This document shows, piece after piece, positions 16,194 through 23,863 of a stretch of 57,058 nucleotides of DNA. Where the stretch lies: the NCBI RefSeq assembly GCF_006829085.1, contig NZ_BJTC01000022.1, forward strand, positions 1 through 57,058, in the 5' to 3' direction. The notes under the pieces are model-generated. The model was given only the letters and a program-made list of their open reading frames with translations, was not told the DNA's origin and did no database searches. A program made the translations under genes and the position numbers. This stretch comes from Chryseobacterium sp. ON_d1. GTDB lineage: Bacteria > Bacteroidota > Bacteroidia > Flavobacteriales > Weeksellaceae. Position 1 is the stretch's first letter. Every line of letters begins with the position of its first letter.

Positions 16194-17531
16194 TTATTTT
16201 GTTAAATCAAGACCACCGAAATTTCCGGAACTCATCATCAGGTAAACACCATCTGTTTTATCCAGCGTATTCCAGTAGGCATGAAGATCTTCAGCATTGG
16301 TAAAAACCTTTAAATTCTCATTCCTGAATTTTTCTTTGATAAATTCAGGAGAAATAGGCTCCATTCTTTTGATCTTTAAAGCCTCTTCAGAGTAGAAGAC
16401 AACAGCTTCATCCAGACCATCCATAGCATGGTCATACTGTTCAAGGAAAGCCGGATTTAAGCTTGAATAGGTATGCAGTTCAAGAAATCCATATTTCTGA
16501 TCTTTCTTAAACTGTTCGGTAAATGCTTTTACTGCAGCCTTTACCTTACTTGGAGCATGGGCAAAGTCTTTGTAAAGTATTCCTTTATCTTCTCTTTCCA
16601 CTTTTTCCAGACGTTTGGAGGCTCCTTTGAAGCTCATGATAGCCTCATAGAAATCTTCATCCATAATGCCAAGCTGCTGGCAGATATGTCTTGCTCCTTC
16701 AAGGTTTAACAGGTTATGCGCTCCAAAAACAGACAGCGGGACATCTCCCATTTCCGTTTTTAGATATACCTTACCATTACTGATTTCGTATTCAGGAGTT
16801 TTATAAGGAATTTTTCTGAAATAATTTTCTGCATTTTCCACCACTTTTACTACTTCCGCATCTTCTTCATTGTATACAAGAACACCTCCTGCAGTAATGC
16901 TTGCTACAAATTTTCTGAACTGTTCAATATAATCGTCAAATGTTTTGAATACATTGATATGGTCCCATGCAATCCCACTCATTAAAGCAATATTCGGCTG
17001 GTACAGTAAAAACTTTGAACGAAGATCAATAGGAGAGGAAAGATATTCGTCACCCTCCAGCACCATGAAATCATTATCCTGGGTAAGCTTTACCATACAG
17101 TCAAAACCTTCAAGCTGGGCACCTACCATGAAATCCACTTCTTTCTGGTGAAAATTCAATACATGAAGGATCATTGAGGTAATCGTTGTTTTACCATGTG
17201 ATCCTGCAATGACAACCCTGGTTTTATTTTTAGACTGTTCGTAAAGAAATTCCGGATAAGAATATATTTTCAGACCCAGTTCCTTTGCTCTTGCCAGCTC
17301 AGGATTATCCTGGTGGGCATGCATCCCAAGAATAACAGCATCGATATCCGGGGTAATCTTTTCCGGGAACCAGCCCATTTCCTGAGGCAGAATTCCTTTC
17401 TTTTCCAGTCTGGATTTTGAAGGCTCAAAAATGGCATCATCAGAACCTGTCACCTGATATCCTTTATCTTTTAATGCGATTGCAAGATTATGCATGGCAC
17501 TTCCGCCAATGGCAATGAAATGGGTTTTCAA
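16194..17531 (-). CDS. mpl: Mur ligase family protein, Mpl-like (murein tripeptide recycling)
   Basis: This 445-residue cytoplasmic ligase has the N-terminal FIAIGGSAMHNLAIAL (UDP-muramyl binding), the ATP P-loop GSHGKTTITSM near 110-120 and EGDEYLSS near 158. The C-terminal ligase domain contains YKDFAHAPSKVKAAV. The DFAHAP/HPT-type motif and the absence of MurC-specific spacing fit Mpl, which attaches L-Ala-gamma-D-Glu-mDAP to UDP-MurNAc during recycling. In Bacteroidetes these proteins are often labelled simply Mur ligase. It is the last gene of a four-gene envelope operon, six bases after a lipoprotein gene. Confidence 0.83.
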   Translation of the reverse strand: MKTHFIAIGGSAMHNLAIALKDKGYQVTGSDDAIFEPSKSRLEKKGILPQEMGWFPEKITPDIDAVILGMHAHQDNPELARAKELGLKIYSYPEFLYEQSKNKTRVVIAGSHGKTTITSMILHVLNFHQKEVDFMVGAQLEGFDCMVKLTQDNDFMVLEGDEYLSSPIDLRSKFLLYQPNIALMSGIAWDHINVFKTFDDYIEQFRKFVASITAGGVLVYNEEDAEVVKVVENAENYFRKIPYKTPEYEISNGKVYLKTEMGDVPLSVFGAHNLLNLEGARHICQQLGIMDEDFYEAIMSFKGASKRLEKVEREDKGILYKDFAHAPSKVKAAVKAFTEQFKKDQKYGFLELHTYSSLNPAFLEQYDHAMDGLDEAVVFYSEEALKIKRMEPISPEFIKEKFRNENLKVFTNAEDLHAYWNTLDKTDGVYLMMSSGNFGGLDLTK

Positions 17532-17537
17532 TTGTAT

Positions 17538-17975
17538 TTACTGTTTTTTAACATTAGTATTAATGATCTGCTGGAAAGCCTCCAGAATGTTATTCCAGTT
17601 GGTCTGGTAATTCGGGATGATCATGCTTGCATCTGTTTTACTGCCTTCATTAGGGCCTTTTCTGACATTGATGGAAGTTGAAATATTGTCATACAATTTT
17701 TTACGGTCTTCCTGTATTCTTCTGAAATTGTTCTGAGAAAGAACCTGGTCCAGTTTCTTTAAATCTTCATCAGAAATTTTAAAATCCTGTTTATATTTCT
17801 TTCCCTGTCCTTCAAAAGAATAATGTACATTATTACCTTTTATAAGCAGATTTTCATAAATGGGAGCAAAGCCACCGCTTTTCGAATAGCTGATGTCAAA
17901 ATCCGAATATACTTTCTGGCTGTTGCATGAAACTAATACTATGATTGCGAATAATATTCCAAGTATTTTGTTCAT
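17538..17975 (-). CDS. Small lipoprotein of unknown function
   Basis: This 145-residue protein has a signal peptide and lipobox IIVLVSCNS (Cys about 17), so it is membrane-anchored. The mature part is short and hydrophilic, with KQDFKISDEDLKKLDQVLSQ near 65-85. I do not recognise a family. It lies 14 bases after the acyltransferase gene and six before the Mpl-like gene, in what looks like one operon, so an envelope role is reasonable but unproven. Confidence 0.75.
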   Translation of the reverse strand: MNKILGILFAIIVLVSCNSQKVYSDFDISYSKSGGFAPIYENLLIKGNNVHYSFEGQGKKYKQDFKISDEDLKKLDQVLSQNNFRRIQEDRKKLYDNISTSINVRKGPNEGSKTDASMIIPNYQTNWNNILEAFQQIINTNVKKQ

Positions 17976-17989
17976 AATTTTAATTTACT

Positions 17990-18796
17990 TTAATTATTTG
18001 AGTCCTTTTGTTCTAATTTTTTAGCTTTAAGTTCTTCATCATAACTGTGTAATAAATTGAAATCTTCTGTCTGCTCAATAGCAGTCATGATTTTCAATAG
18101 AATTTCCGGTGCTTTTTCATTGTCATAATCAATATCCAAAGGGGCTTTGAATTCCATCGTAGGCTTTACACCGGTTACCTTTACGCGGAGTCCTTTTTTA
18201 TCAAAAGCTCTTCTGAATCCGTTTATTTTGATCGGAATGACAATCGGGCGCTGATTTTTTACCAGTTTGGCAGTTCCTCTTCGCCCCTGGGCAAAAGCTG
18301 AAGTGGTTCCCTGAGGGAATGTGGCTACCCATCCATTATCTAATGCCTTCATGATATTGTCTACCTCACTCATATCAACCATTCTGTTAACATTTTTACC
18401 TTCTGATCTCCATGTTCTTTTTACGGTAACAGCTCCTGCTATTTTAAAGATTTTAGGGAGAATCCCTTTATTCATCGTTTCTTCAGCTGCTACATAATAA
18501 AAATCAATCTTTGGATTCAGCAGATAAATCGGGTTTTTAATGGTATTTAAATATCCGTTATTAACAGCGCAGAAAGCGTGGTACATGGCTGCTACATCTG
18601 CAAAATAAGTCTGATGATTAGACACAAACAATACATTGGAATCCGGAAGATCCACAAGATGTTCTGTGCCGGTAATCTTCAGTTTATTAAAGCCATTGAA
18701 CCTTCTGTAGGATACAATACCTAAAATAAAAATAATAAACCTTTTCAAAAAATAAGGTGTTCCGAATGCATCGGTGAAAATATTTTTCTTCGCCAT
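17990..18796 (-). CDS. Lysophospholipid acyltransferase family protein (PlsC-like)
   Basis: This 268-residue membrane-associated enzyme transfers an acyl chain to a lysophospholipid such as 1-acyl-glycerol-3-phosphate. It has a hydrophobic N-terminal segment (about 20-32) and the catalytic HxxxxD motif SNHQTYFAD (His61, Asp67). Block III reads FPQGTTSAF, where PlsC usually has FPEGTRS. The Glu-to-Gln and Arg-to-Thr changes make the exact substrate uncertain. It lies 27 bases downstream of the Nudix gene and 14 before the lipoprotein gene. Confidence 0.87.
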   Translation of the reverse strand: MAKKNIFTDAFGTPYFLKRFIIFILGIVSYRRFNGFNKLKITGTEHLVDLPDSNVLFVSNHQTYFADVAAMYHAFCAVNNGYLNTIKNPIYLLNPKIDFYYVAAEETMNKGILPKIFKIAGAVTVKRTWRSEGKNVNRMVDMSEVDNIMKALDNGWVATFPQGTTSAFAQGRRGTAKLVKNQRPIVIPIKINGFRRAFDKKGLRVKVTGVKPTMEFKAPLDIDYDNEKAPEILLKIMTAIEQTEDFNLLHSYDEELKAKKLEQKDSNN

Positions 18797-18823
18797 CTCT
18801 CAATTAAACACGGTAGTGCAAAG

Positions 18824-19453
18824 TTACATTTTTTTCAGCAACTGGCTGAATTCGCTTAATATCATTGCTGTAGCCCCCCAGATAATATACCCGTTGAAAT
18901 TAATGACAGGAACTTCATGTCCGCCTGCACTTGGCAGAGCCATAATTTCGGGAGTATCTGAAAGGTTCAGAAAAGAGGTGATGGGAAATTCTATAGTTTC
19001 CACGGCTTCCGTCTGCTGAAGAACGAAGGCAGGATTTTTTTTAGTATAGGAAATATAAGGGTATACATAAAAATTGCTAGGCGGGATATAAATAGGAGAC
19101 ATTTCTCTGATGATCCTTACATAATGTTTGTCTATTCCGATCTCTTCAGAGGTCTCCCGAACTGCTGTCTCGGCAAAATCCCTGTCCATTTCCTCACGTT
19201 TTCCACCAGGTAATGATATCTGCCCGCTGTGTCTGTCGTGCTCGTTAATGGTTCTTTGAATCAATGGAAAATACCATTCGTTGTCTTTAAGGTATAAAAC
19301 GATGTTGACGGCTGCAAATTTGGGATTTTTTGCCAATACCTCATCGTAAGTAAAAACAGGACGGTAGGGAGGAGAGAAGACTCCATGTGCATGTTCACCG
19401 GGAAGTTCCACGCTTTTTATTTTTCTCAATAAATCTTTTCCAAAATTTTCCAT
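18824..19453 (-). CDS. Nudix hydrolase, CoA pyrophosphatase-like
   Basis: This 209-residue protein has a perfect Nudix box at residues 83-105, GGKREEMDRDFAETAVRE continuing into TSEEIGI. Upstream is ISLPGG, as in the NudL/CoAse branch (UPF0035), which cleaves CoA or related dinucleotides. A TAAATTTG promoter box at 19458-19465 (minus strand) sits only four bases before the ATG, so the transcript may be nearly leaderless, or a second promoter exists. It is the first gene of the envelope operon. Confidence 0.88.
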   Translation of the reverse strand: MENFGKDLLRKIKSVELPGEHAHGVFSPPYRPVFTYDEVLAKNPKFAAVNIVLYLKDNEWYFPLIQRTINEHDRHSGQISLPGGKREEMDRDFAETAVRETSEEIGIDKHYVRIIREMSPIYIPPSNFYVYPYISYTKKNPAFVLQQTEAVETIEFPITSFLNLSDTPEIMALPSAGGHEVPVINFNGYIIWGATAMILSEFSQLLKKM

Positions 19454-19960
19454 AGCTCAAATTTAGCAATATATCTTGAAGTAATAAGGGCCTTAACATT
19501 AATTAACCTATACCGTTACTAGGTTTTGAAAGATGAATTATAGAGAATTTTATCCTGTAATTGATTATGTCCTGTAAAGAATGAAAAATCTGATTTCAGA
19601 TTTTAATTTTTAGAAGCAGAAACCTGTTTTCTATTGAAAGTGAATGTTTTATGGTGATTGTATAGTCAAAAGTGTATACCACGGAATTGTGAACTTGCAA
19701 AGTTGGTGTCTAACAGCAAAAAGCAGGTGAAAATCAATGGTTGAATGGATTGAATACTCACTATAAACAGATATACATGTAGTTCTGATATTGATCACCG
19801 GATTTTTCCGTAACTGAAAACCATGATTTTCTTACAACGGCAAACGGTGACTCATACACCTGTAAACAGTGACTTTTGAAATTTACACCGTGGTGGTGGT
19901 TTTTCATTTTGGTGCAGGAGCTACCTTTGCCTTACTATTAACCAATTAATTTTTACTAAG
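19454..19960. other. 507-base divergent spacer with the curli promoter region
   Basis: The left edge holds the Nudix promoter box (minus). The right half holds the presumed csgA promoter: TACCTTTG at 19922-19929, and upstream the direct repeats AAACGGTGACT (19842-19852) and AAACAGTGACT (19864-19874), which are 22 bp apart. The middle (19500-19830) shows no gene or clear structure. Confidence 0.55.
19842..19935 (+). promoter_or_regulatory. Predicted csgA promoter with 22-bp-spaced direct repeats
   Basis: The -7 box TACCTTTG (19922-19929) matches the Bacteroidetes TAnnTTTG consensus, but no -33 TTG stands at the usual 19-21-base distance, which suggests activator dependence. The two AAACRGTGACT boxes lie about 88 and 66 bases before the expected start site, on the same DNA face. 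They are candidate sites for a LuxR-type activator. Confidence 0.55.
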
Positions 19961-20779
19961 ATGAAAAATTTACTTACAGGTGTATTTACACTATTCGCCA
20001 TGAGTTTTGGATTCGCTCAATTTAATATTGATGTGACTACCCAAACAGGAAACTTAAATGTTGCTACTGTAAGCCAGGCTGGTCTTCTGAATATCAATTC
20101 TTTGACACAAACAGGGAATCGTAATACTGCAGATATAGATCAGACAGGTATTTTAAACATTAATACTGCCAAAAGTATCGGAAACAGAAATTCTATAGAC
20201 GTAGACCAGGTAGGTATAGGAAATTCAAATGAAGTGAGCCAGATGGGAAACAGAAATTCTGCTTCAACATGGCAGCTTGGTGTTCTTAACTCTACGAAAC
20301 AAACCCAGATCGGAAGAAGAAATGATGCCTCTTCGGTACAGATTGGATTGGGCAACTCTGTTGTTCAATATCAGGATGGAAGAAGAAACGACGCTTCAGC
20401 TGTTCAGGTAGGAAGCGGTAATATGGCATATCAGGTTCAGTTAGGAAGAAGAAATGATGCCAGCGGTGTTCAGGTAGGAGCTAATAATGTCCTTGTTCAG
20501 TATCAGGATGGTAATGATAACAGTGCAACCAATGCTCAGGCGGGTACTGGTAACATTGCCGGTTCAGTTCAGGTAGGAAATGATAATACTTCTGTGGGAA
20601 TTCAGGCAGGTAATGCCAACCAGCTTTATCAGTTTCAGCTAGGAAATTCCAATACTGCCATTGATCTTCAGATGGGTAATGGTAATTTTACATGGGTTGC
20701 TCAAAGTGGCGATTCTCATATCCATGTAGGTACTCAAATGGGTAATGGCAACTCGATGATTGTGAATCAGTCCAATTAA
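19961..20779 (+). CDS. csgA: Major curlin subunit (CsgA-like), 22 units of 11 residues
   Basis: This 272-residue protein has a signal peptide (cleavage likely after GFAQ, about 20) and then an unbroken array of 22 units of exactly 11 residues with pattern QxGxxNxxxxx, ending QSN. Two units make one curlin repeat, so it has 11 repeats against five in E. coli CsgA. Secreted curlins polymerise into extracellular amyloid. Units 9, 11 and 13 share RRNDAS, a sign of recent 66-base duplications. Genes for nucleator, CsgE, CsgF and CsgG-like proteins follow. A terminator directly after it probably keeps its transcript more abundant than the downstream genes. Confidence 0.93.
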   Translation: MKNLLTGVFTLFAMSFGFAQFNIDVTTQTGNLNVATVSQAGLLNINSLTQTGNRNTADIDQTGILNINTAKSIGNRNSIDVDQVGIGNSNEVSQMGNRNSASTWQLGVLNSTKQTQIGRRNDASSVQIGLGNSVVQYQDGRRNDASAVQVGSGNMAYQVQLGRRNDASGVQVGANNVLVQYQDGNDNSATNAQAGTGNIAGSVQVGNDNTSVGIQAGNANQLYQFQLGNSNTAIDLQMGNGNFTWVAQSGDSHIHVGTQMGNGNSMIVNQSN

Positions 20780-20822
20780 TTAAGCCCTATAACAATATAC
20801 TGTAAATCTTAGAAATTGTAAG

Positions 20823-20850
20823 GGAGAAACTACAGGGTTTCTCCTTTTTT
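20823..20850 (+). terminator. Terminator/attenuator between csgA and the downstream curli genes
   Basis: GGAGAAAC (20823-20830) pairs perfectly with GTTTCTCC (20837-20844) and is followed by TTTTTT. Genes on the same strand resume 50 bases later, so partial read-through, or a second promoter, would explain their expression. Confidence 0.75.
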
Positions 20851-20900
20851 ACCTTCGATTTTCTCTGTTTTGTTATTCATGTACTTTTAATAAACTGATT

Positions 20901-21299
20901 ATGGTCAATTGGAAATGGTGTGTTCTGGCCTTTTTTATATTGCTGCCATTACATGCACAGGAAATAGACTGGGATAAGATCAACAGTAATACAATCTTTA
21001 ATCTTATCACCAGACAGCAGACTGATCAAAGTTCTTATGGATCCGATATCACTCAGACGGGCGATCATAATAATGCCGAGCTGTCACTTAATGCCCGAAC
21101 CCATATTATGGTAAAACAGCTGGGTGATTTTAATACCCTGTATTTTATTAATTCTTTTACAGATAAAGAAACAAAAGCTGCTGTTACAGCACAGGGAAAT
21201 AATAATATTATTGATATTACAGGGAGCAACAGTATTTCCGATGGAATTCAGATCAATATAAAGGGAGATGATAAAACAGTTTTCATGAGAAACTATTAA
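20901..21299 (+). CDS. Minor curlin-like protein, candidate nucleator (CsgB-like)
   Basis: This 132-residue protein has a signal peptide (cleavage near LHAQ, about 20) and only four to five degenerate curlin units: ITQTGDHNNAEL, VKQLGDFNTLYF, VTAQGNNNIIDI and INIKGDDKTVFM. The spacing is irregular (about 22-27 residues), unlike the perfect register of CsgA. The tail is charged (KGDDKTVFMRNY), as in E. coli CsgB, where the last repeat anchors the nucleator to the cell. Position between csgA and csgE also fits CsgB. The assignment rests on pattern and context. Confidence 0.72.
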   Translation: MVNWKWCVLAFFILLPLHAQEIDWDKINSNTIFNLITRQQTDQSSYGSDITQTGDHNNAELSLNARTHIMVKQLGDFNTLYFINSFTDKETKAAVTAQGNNNIIDITGSNSISDGIQINIKGDDKTVFMRNY

Positions 21300-21306
21300 A
21301 ACACAG

Positions 21307-22041
21307 ATGATGAAACTTTTATATTCCCTAAGTCTAAGCACTTTTTTAACCTTCCTGTCTGTATGGGTGTATGGGCAGGAAGAAAAAAAAGTGAACGCCA
21401 GAATAGAGAGCAGTCTCATTGAAAATCAGATCAGGCTGAAAGCAGTTGTCATGAATAATACAGCTGTTTACAAAGAACTGAATTACCTTTTGGTTTCTAT
21501 TAAAAAAGGAAGCGAAGGAAATCTTTCGAATAACCAGCAGAGTGGTAAATTTTCCGTTAATCCCAATGAAGTGAAAGTATTATCAGAAATCAATGTGAAC
21601 CTTGAATCAAAAGATGCACTGAAAGCTTTCCTATACATCAGAGATGAAGAAACCCAGAAACTAGTTGCCAAGGACAGCCTGGAGTTGAACAGTGATCTTT
21701 TTAAGAAGAAAACAGCTAAGATAGAGGAAGATGCTGCCTATGAACTCAGAGGGCTTACTATTGATGAAACAAAAACTAAGGTAGGAAAAGACTTTTATGA
21801 TATGTTTTATATGCAGTACAGCCAGCTTCCGGATAAAAGCAGCAGTGTGGTTACTATTACAGAACTCCCTCTTCGTGGAACAAGCGGTCAGATCAATGTT
21901 CAGATTGAGGACAAAGTTATTTATAGTTTTATGACCAACCCTGCAGAAGATTATTTAATAGAACAGCTGAACTACAGCTTAAAGTATATCAAAGAATTTA
22001 ACGCTAAGAAAAACCTTATTAAAAATGAATTCATCTATTAA
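21307..22041 (+). CDS. csgE: CsgE curli chaperone fused to an N-terminal CsgH/CsgC-like domain
   Basis: This 244-residue periplasmic protein has a signal peptide ending near VYGQ (24). Residues about 148-230 (GLTIDETKTKVGKDFYDMFY, TELPLRGTSGQINVQIEDKV) match CsgE, which caps the CsgG channel and selects curlin for export. Residues about 29-125 resemble CsgH/CsgC, small immunoglobulin-like inhibitors of curlin amyloid formation: YLLVSIKKGSEGNLSNNQQSG, then FSVNP and INVNLESKDALKAFLYI. E. coli CsgE is only about 129 residues and lacks this part. It is eight bases after the minor curlin and two before csgF. The fusion call is by eye and needs a profile search. Confidence 0.8.
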   Translation: MMKLLYSLSLSTFLTFLSVWVYGQEEKKVNARIESSLIENQIRLKAVVMNNTAVYKELNYLLVSIKKGSEGNLSNNQQSGKFSVNPNEVKVLSEINVNLESKDALKAFLYIRDEETQKLVAKDSLELNSDLFKKKTAKIEEDAAYELRGLTIDETKTKVGKDFYDMFYMQYSQLPDKSSSVVTITELPLRGTSGQINVQIEDKVIYSFMTNPAEDYLIEQLNYSLKYIKEFNAKKNLIKNEFIY

Positions 22042-22043
22042 AA

Positions 22044-22463
22044 ATGTCCGCCATGAAAACCTTTATCATTATTTTGACCTTTATTGCGGGTATTTTCTAC
22101 GGAAAATCTCAGCAGCTCGTCTATAAACCGGTCAATCCGGCTTTTGGAGGAGATACATTTAATTATCAATGGCTTTTAAGTTCTGCCAATGCACAAAATC
22201 AATTTGATAAAAAAAATGATTACACTGATTTACTTGATCGTGTAAATTCTCTTGACAGTTTTACCCAGAGTCTCAACAGGCAAATTCTCAGCGAACTTTC
22301 AAGAAAACTGTTTGATGAACAGTTTGGTGATGGAAATATAAAACCCGGAAATTATCTTTTCGGATCCCTTTATTTGCAGATCACCAATACTAATCAGGGA
22401 CTTTTAATCAATATTTTGGATACCAGTAATGGCGATCAGTCCGAGATCGTAATTCCAAAATAA
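22044..22463 (+). CDS. csgF: Curli assembly protein CsgF
   Basis: This 139-residue secreted protein has the CsgF signature directly after the signal peptide: LVYKPVNPAFGGDTFNYQWLL, then SSANAQNQF, where E. coli has FRNPNFGG...LLNSAQAQN. The NPxFGG segment plugs the CsgG pore from outside, and the C-terminal part (SLYLQITNTNQGLLINILD) forms the surface domain that links the nucleator to the pore. Two Mets are possible (22044 or 22053). The second, MKTFIIILTF, gives a more typical signal peptide. It lies two bases after csgE and 23 before csgG. Confidence 0.92.
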   Translation: MSAMKTFIIILTFIAGIFYGKSQQLVYKPVNPAFGGDTFNYQWLLSSANAQNQFDKKNDYTDLLDRVNSLDSFTQSLNRQILSELSRKLFDEQFGDGNIKPGNYLFGSLYLQITNTNQGLLINILDTSNGDQSEIVIPK

Positions 22464-22486
22464 GAATAACTAAAAATTGACTTACC

Positions 22487-23851
22487 ATGACAACCTACAC
22501 TTACACCAGAATCTTTTTCTGTAGTTTCCTGCTATGTATTCTGCAGGCCTGTAGTTCGATATTCGGTTTACCTTCGGATCCCGAAAAACCAACCATGGGA
22601 GAAGTTACTTCTTCTACCGAAGAATTGAAAAACCTTCCCCTTCCCAAAGAGAAAATAGTAATAGGCGTCTATAAATTCCGTGACCAGACCGGCCAGTATA
22701 AACCTTCAGAAACTGGAAATAACTGGAGTACAGCAGTTCCGCAGGGAACCACAACCATTCTTATCAAGGCACTGGAAGACAGCCGTTGGTTTATCCCTAT
22801 TGAAAGGGAGAATATTGCGAACCTCCTTAATGAAAGACAGATCATCCGTTCCACAAGACAGGAATATATTAAAGATACTGATAAAAACAATCAGTTGCTT
22901 CCTCCTCTTTTGTATGCTGGAATTCTTTTGGAAGGCGGTGTTATCTCTTATGACAGCAATATCCTGACCGGAGGACTTGGAGCAAGGTACTTCGGAATAG
23001 GAGCTTCCACACAGTATCGTCAGGACAGAATTACTATTTATCTTCGTGCGGTTTCTACACTCAACGGAGAAATTCTTAAAACAGTTTATACTTCCAAAAC
23101 AATTCTTTCAACCAGTGTTAACGGCAGTTTTTTCAGATATATTGACACGGAAAGGCTGCTTGAGGCTGAAGTAGGGCTTACCCAGAATGAACCCGTTCAG
23201 CTCGCTGTAACTGAAGCCATTGAAAAAGCTGTAAAGGCTCTTATTGTAGAAGGGATTCAGGATAAAATATGGGGGAAAGCTATAGACGGTAACGGTGGAT
23301 ATCAAATCTTGATCAATGAATATAACAGGGAGAAGGAACAGAATAACGGCAGAGTGATCGGAGGAAGATATCCGGAGAATTACAGACAGAAAGTAGCTGT
23401 TTTTGCCAATATTGAAGGCCAGAAAGTCAGAGATGATTATGTGAATCCTAAAATGAATATCGGCGGAAAGATAGGATTTAAATATTTTCTCAATCCTTAT
23501 TTTAATGTAGAAGTGAATGGTAATTATTTCACTCTTGAAAACGAAAATATTGTGAAAAGAAGTTATTTCGGTCCTGAAGTAAATCTGGAATATATTCTTT
23601 TCCCTAAGTATAAGTTCAGCCCATACCTGTATGGTGGGGCAGGTGCCATGTATTCGAAGTACAAACCTCAATATAAAGGACAGTTCGGAGGAGGGTTTGA
23701 ATATATGATGAGCAGAAACATTTCATTGAGAGCTTCAGCTCAATATGATCTGGGTTTCAAAGATAGTTGGGAGGGTCTTGTGAATGGAAAAAGGAAAGAT
23801 CAGGCTTTACGTTTTGGTTTGGGAATCAATTTTTACCTTGGAAACAAATAA
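22487..23851 (+). CDS. csgG: Curli secretion channel CsgG with an extra C-terminal barrel-like domain
   Basis: This 454-residue outer-membrane lipoprotein (lipobox LQACSS, Cys22) has the CsgG domain at about 35-265: KIVIGVYKFRDQTGQYKPSE, the hairpin region SRWFIPIERENIANLLNERQ, and YRQDRITIYLRAVSTLNGEI. Nine copies form the curlin export pore. E. coli CsgG is 277 residues. Here about 160 residues follow, with alternating amphipathic strands and a terminal aromatic-rich LRFGLGINFYLG, as in small outer-membrane barrels (OmpW/OmpA-like, porin_OMPL). The gene belongs to the csg operon. Confidence 0.9.
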   Translation: MTTYTYTRIFFCSFLLCILQACSSIFGLPSDPEKPTMGEVTSSTEELKNLPLPKEKIVIGVYKFRDQTGQYKPSETGNNWSTAVPQGTTTILIKALEDSRWFIPIERENIANLLNERQIIRSTRQEYIKDTDKNNQLLPPLLYAGILLEGGVISYDSNILTGGLGARYFGIGASTQYRQDRITIYLRAVSTLNGEILKTVYTSKTILSTSVNGSFFRYIDTERLLEAEVGLTQNEPVQLAVTEAIEKAVKALIVEGIQDKIWGKAIDGNGGYQILINEYNREKEQNNGRVIGGRYPENYRQKVAVFANIEGQKVRDDYVNPKMNIGGKIGFKYFLNPYFNVEVNGNYFTLENENIVKRSYFGPEVNLEYILFPKYKFSPYLYGGAGAMYSKYKPQYKGQFGGGFEYMMSRNISLRASAQYDLGFKDSWEGLVNGKRKDQALRFGLGINFYLGNK

Positions 23852-23863
23852 AAAACACGAATT

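Noticed and set aside
23108..23671. Antisense frame inside csgG
   Set aside because: Same reason: opposite strand of a recognised gene, no motif.
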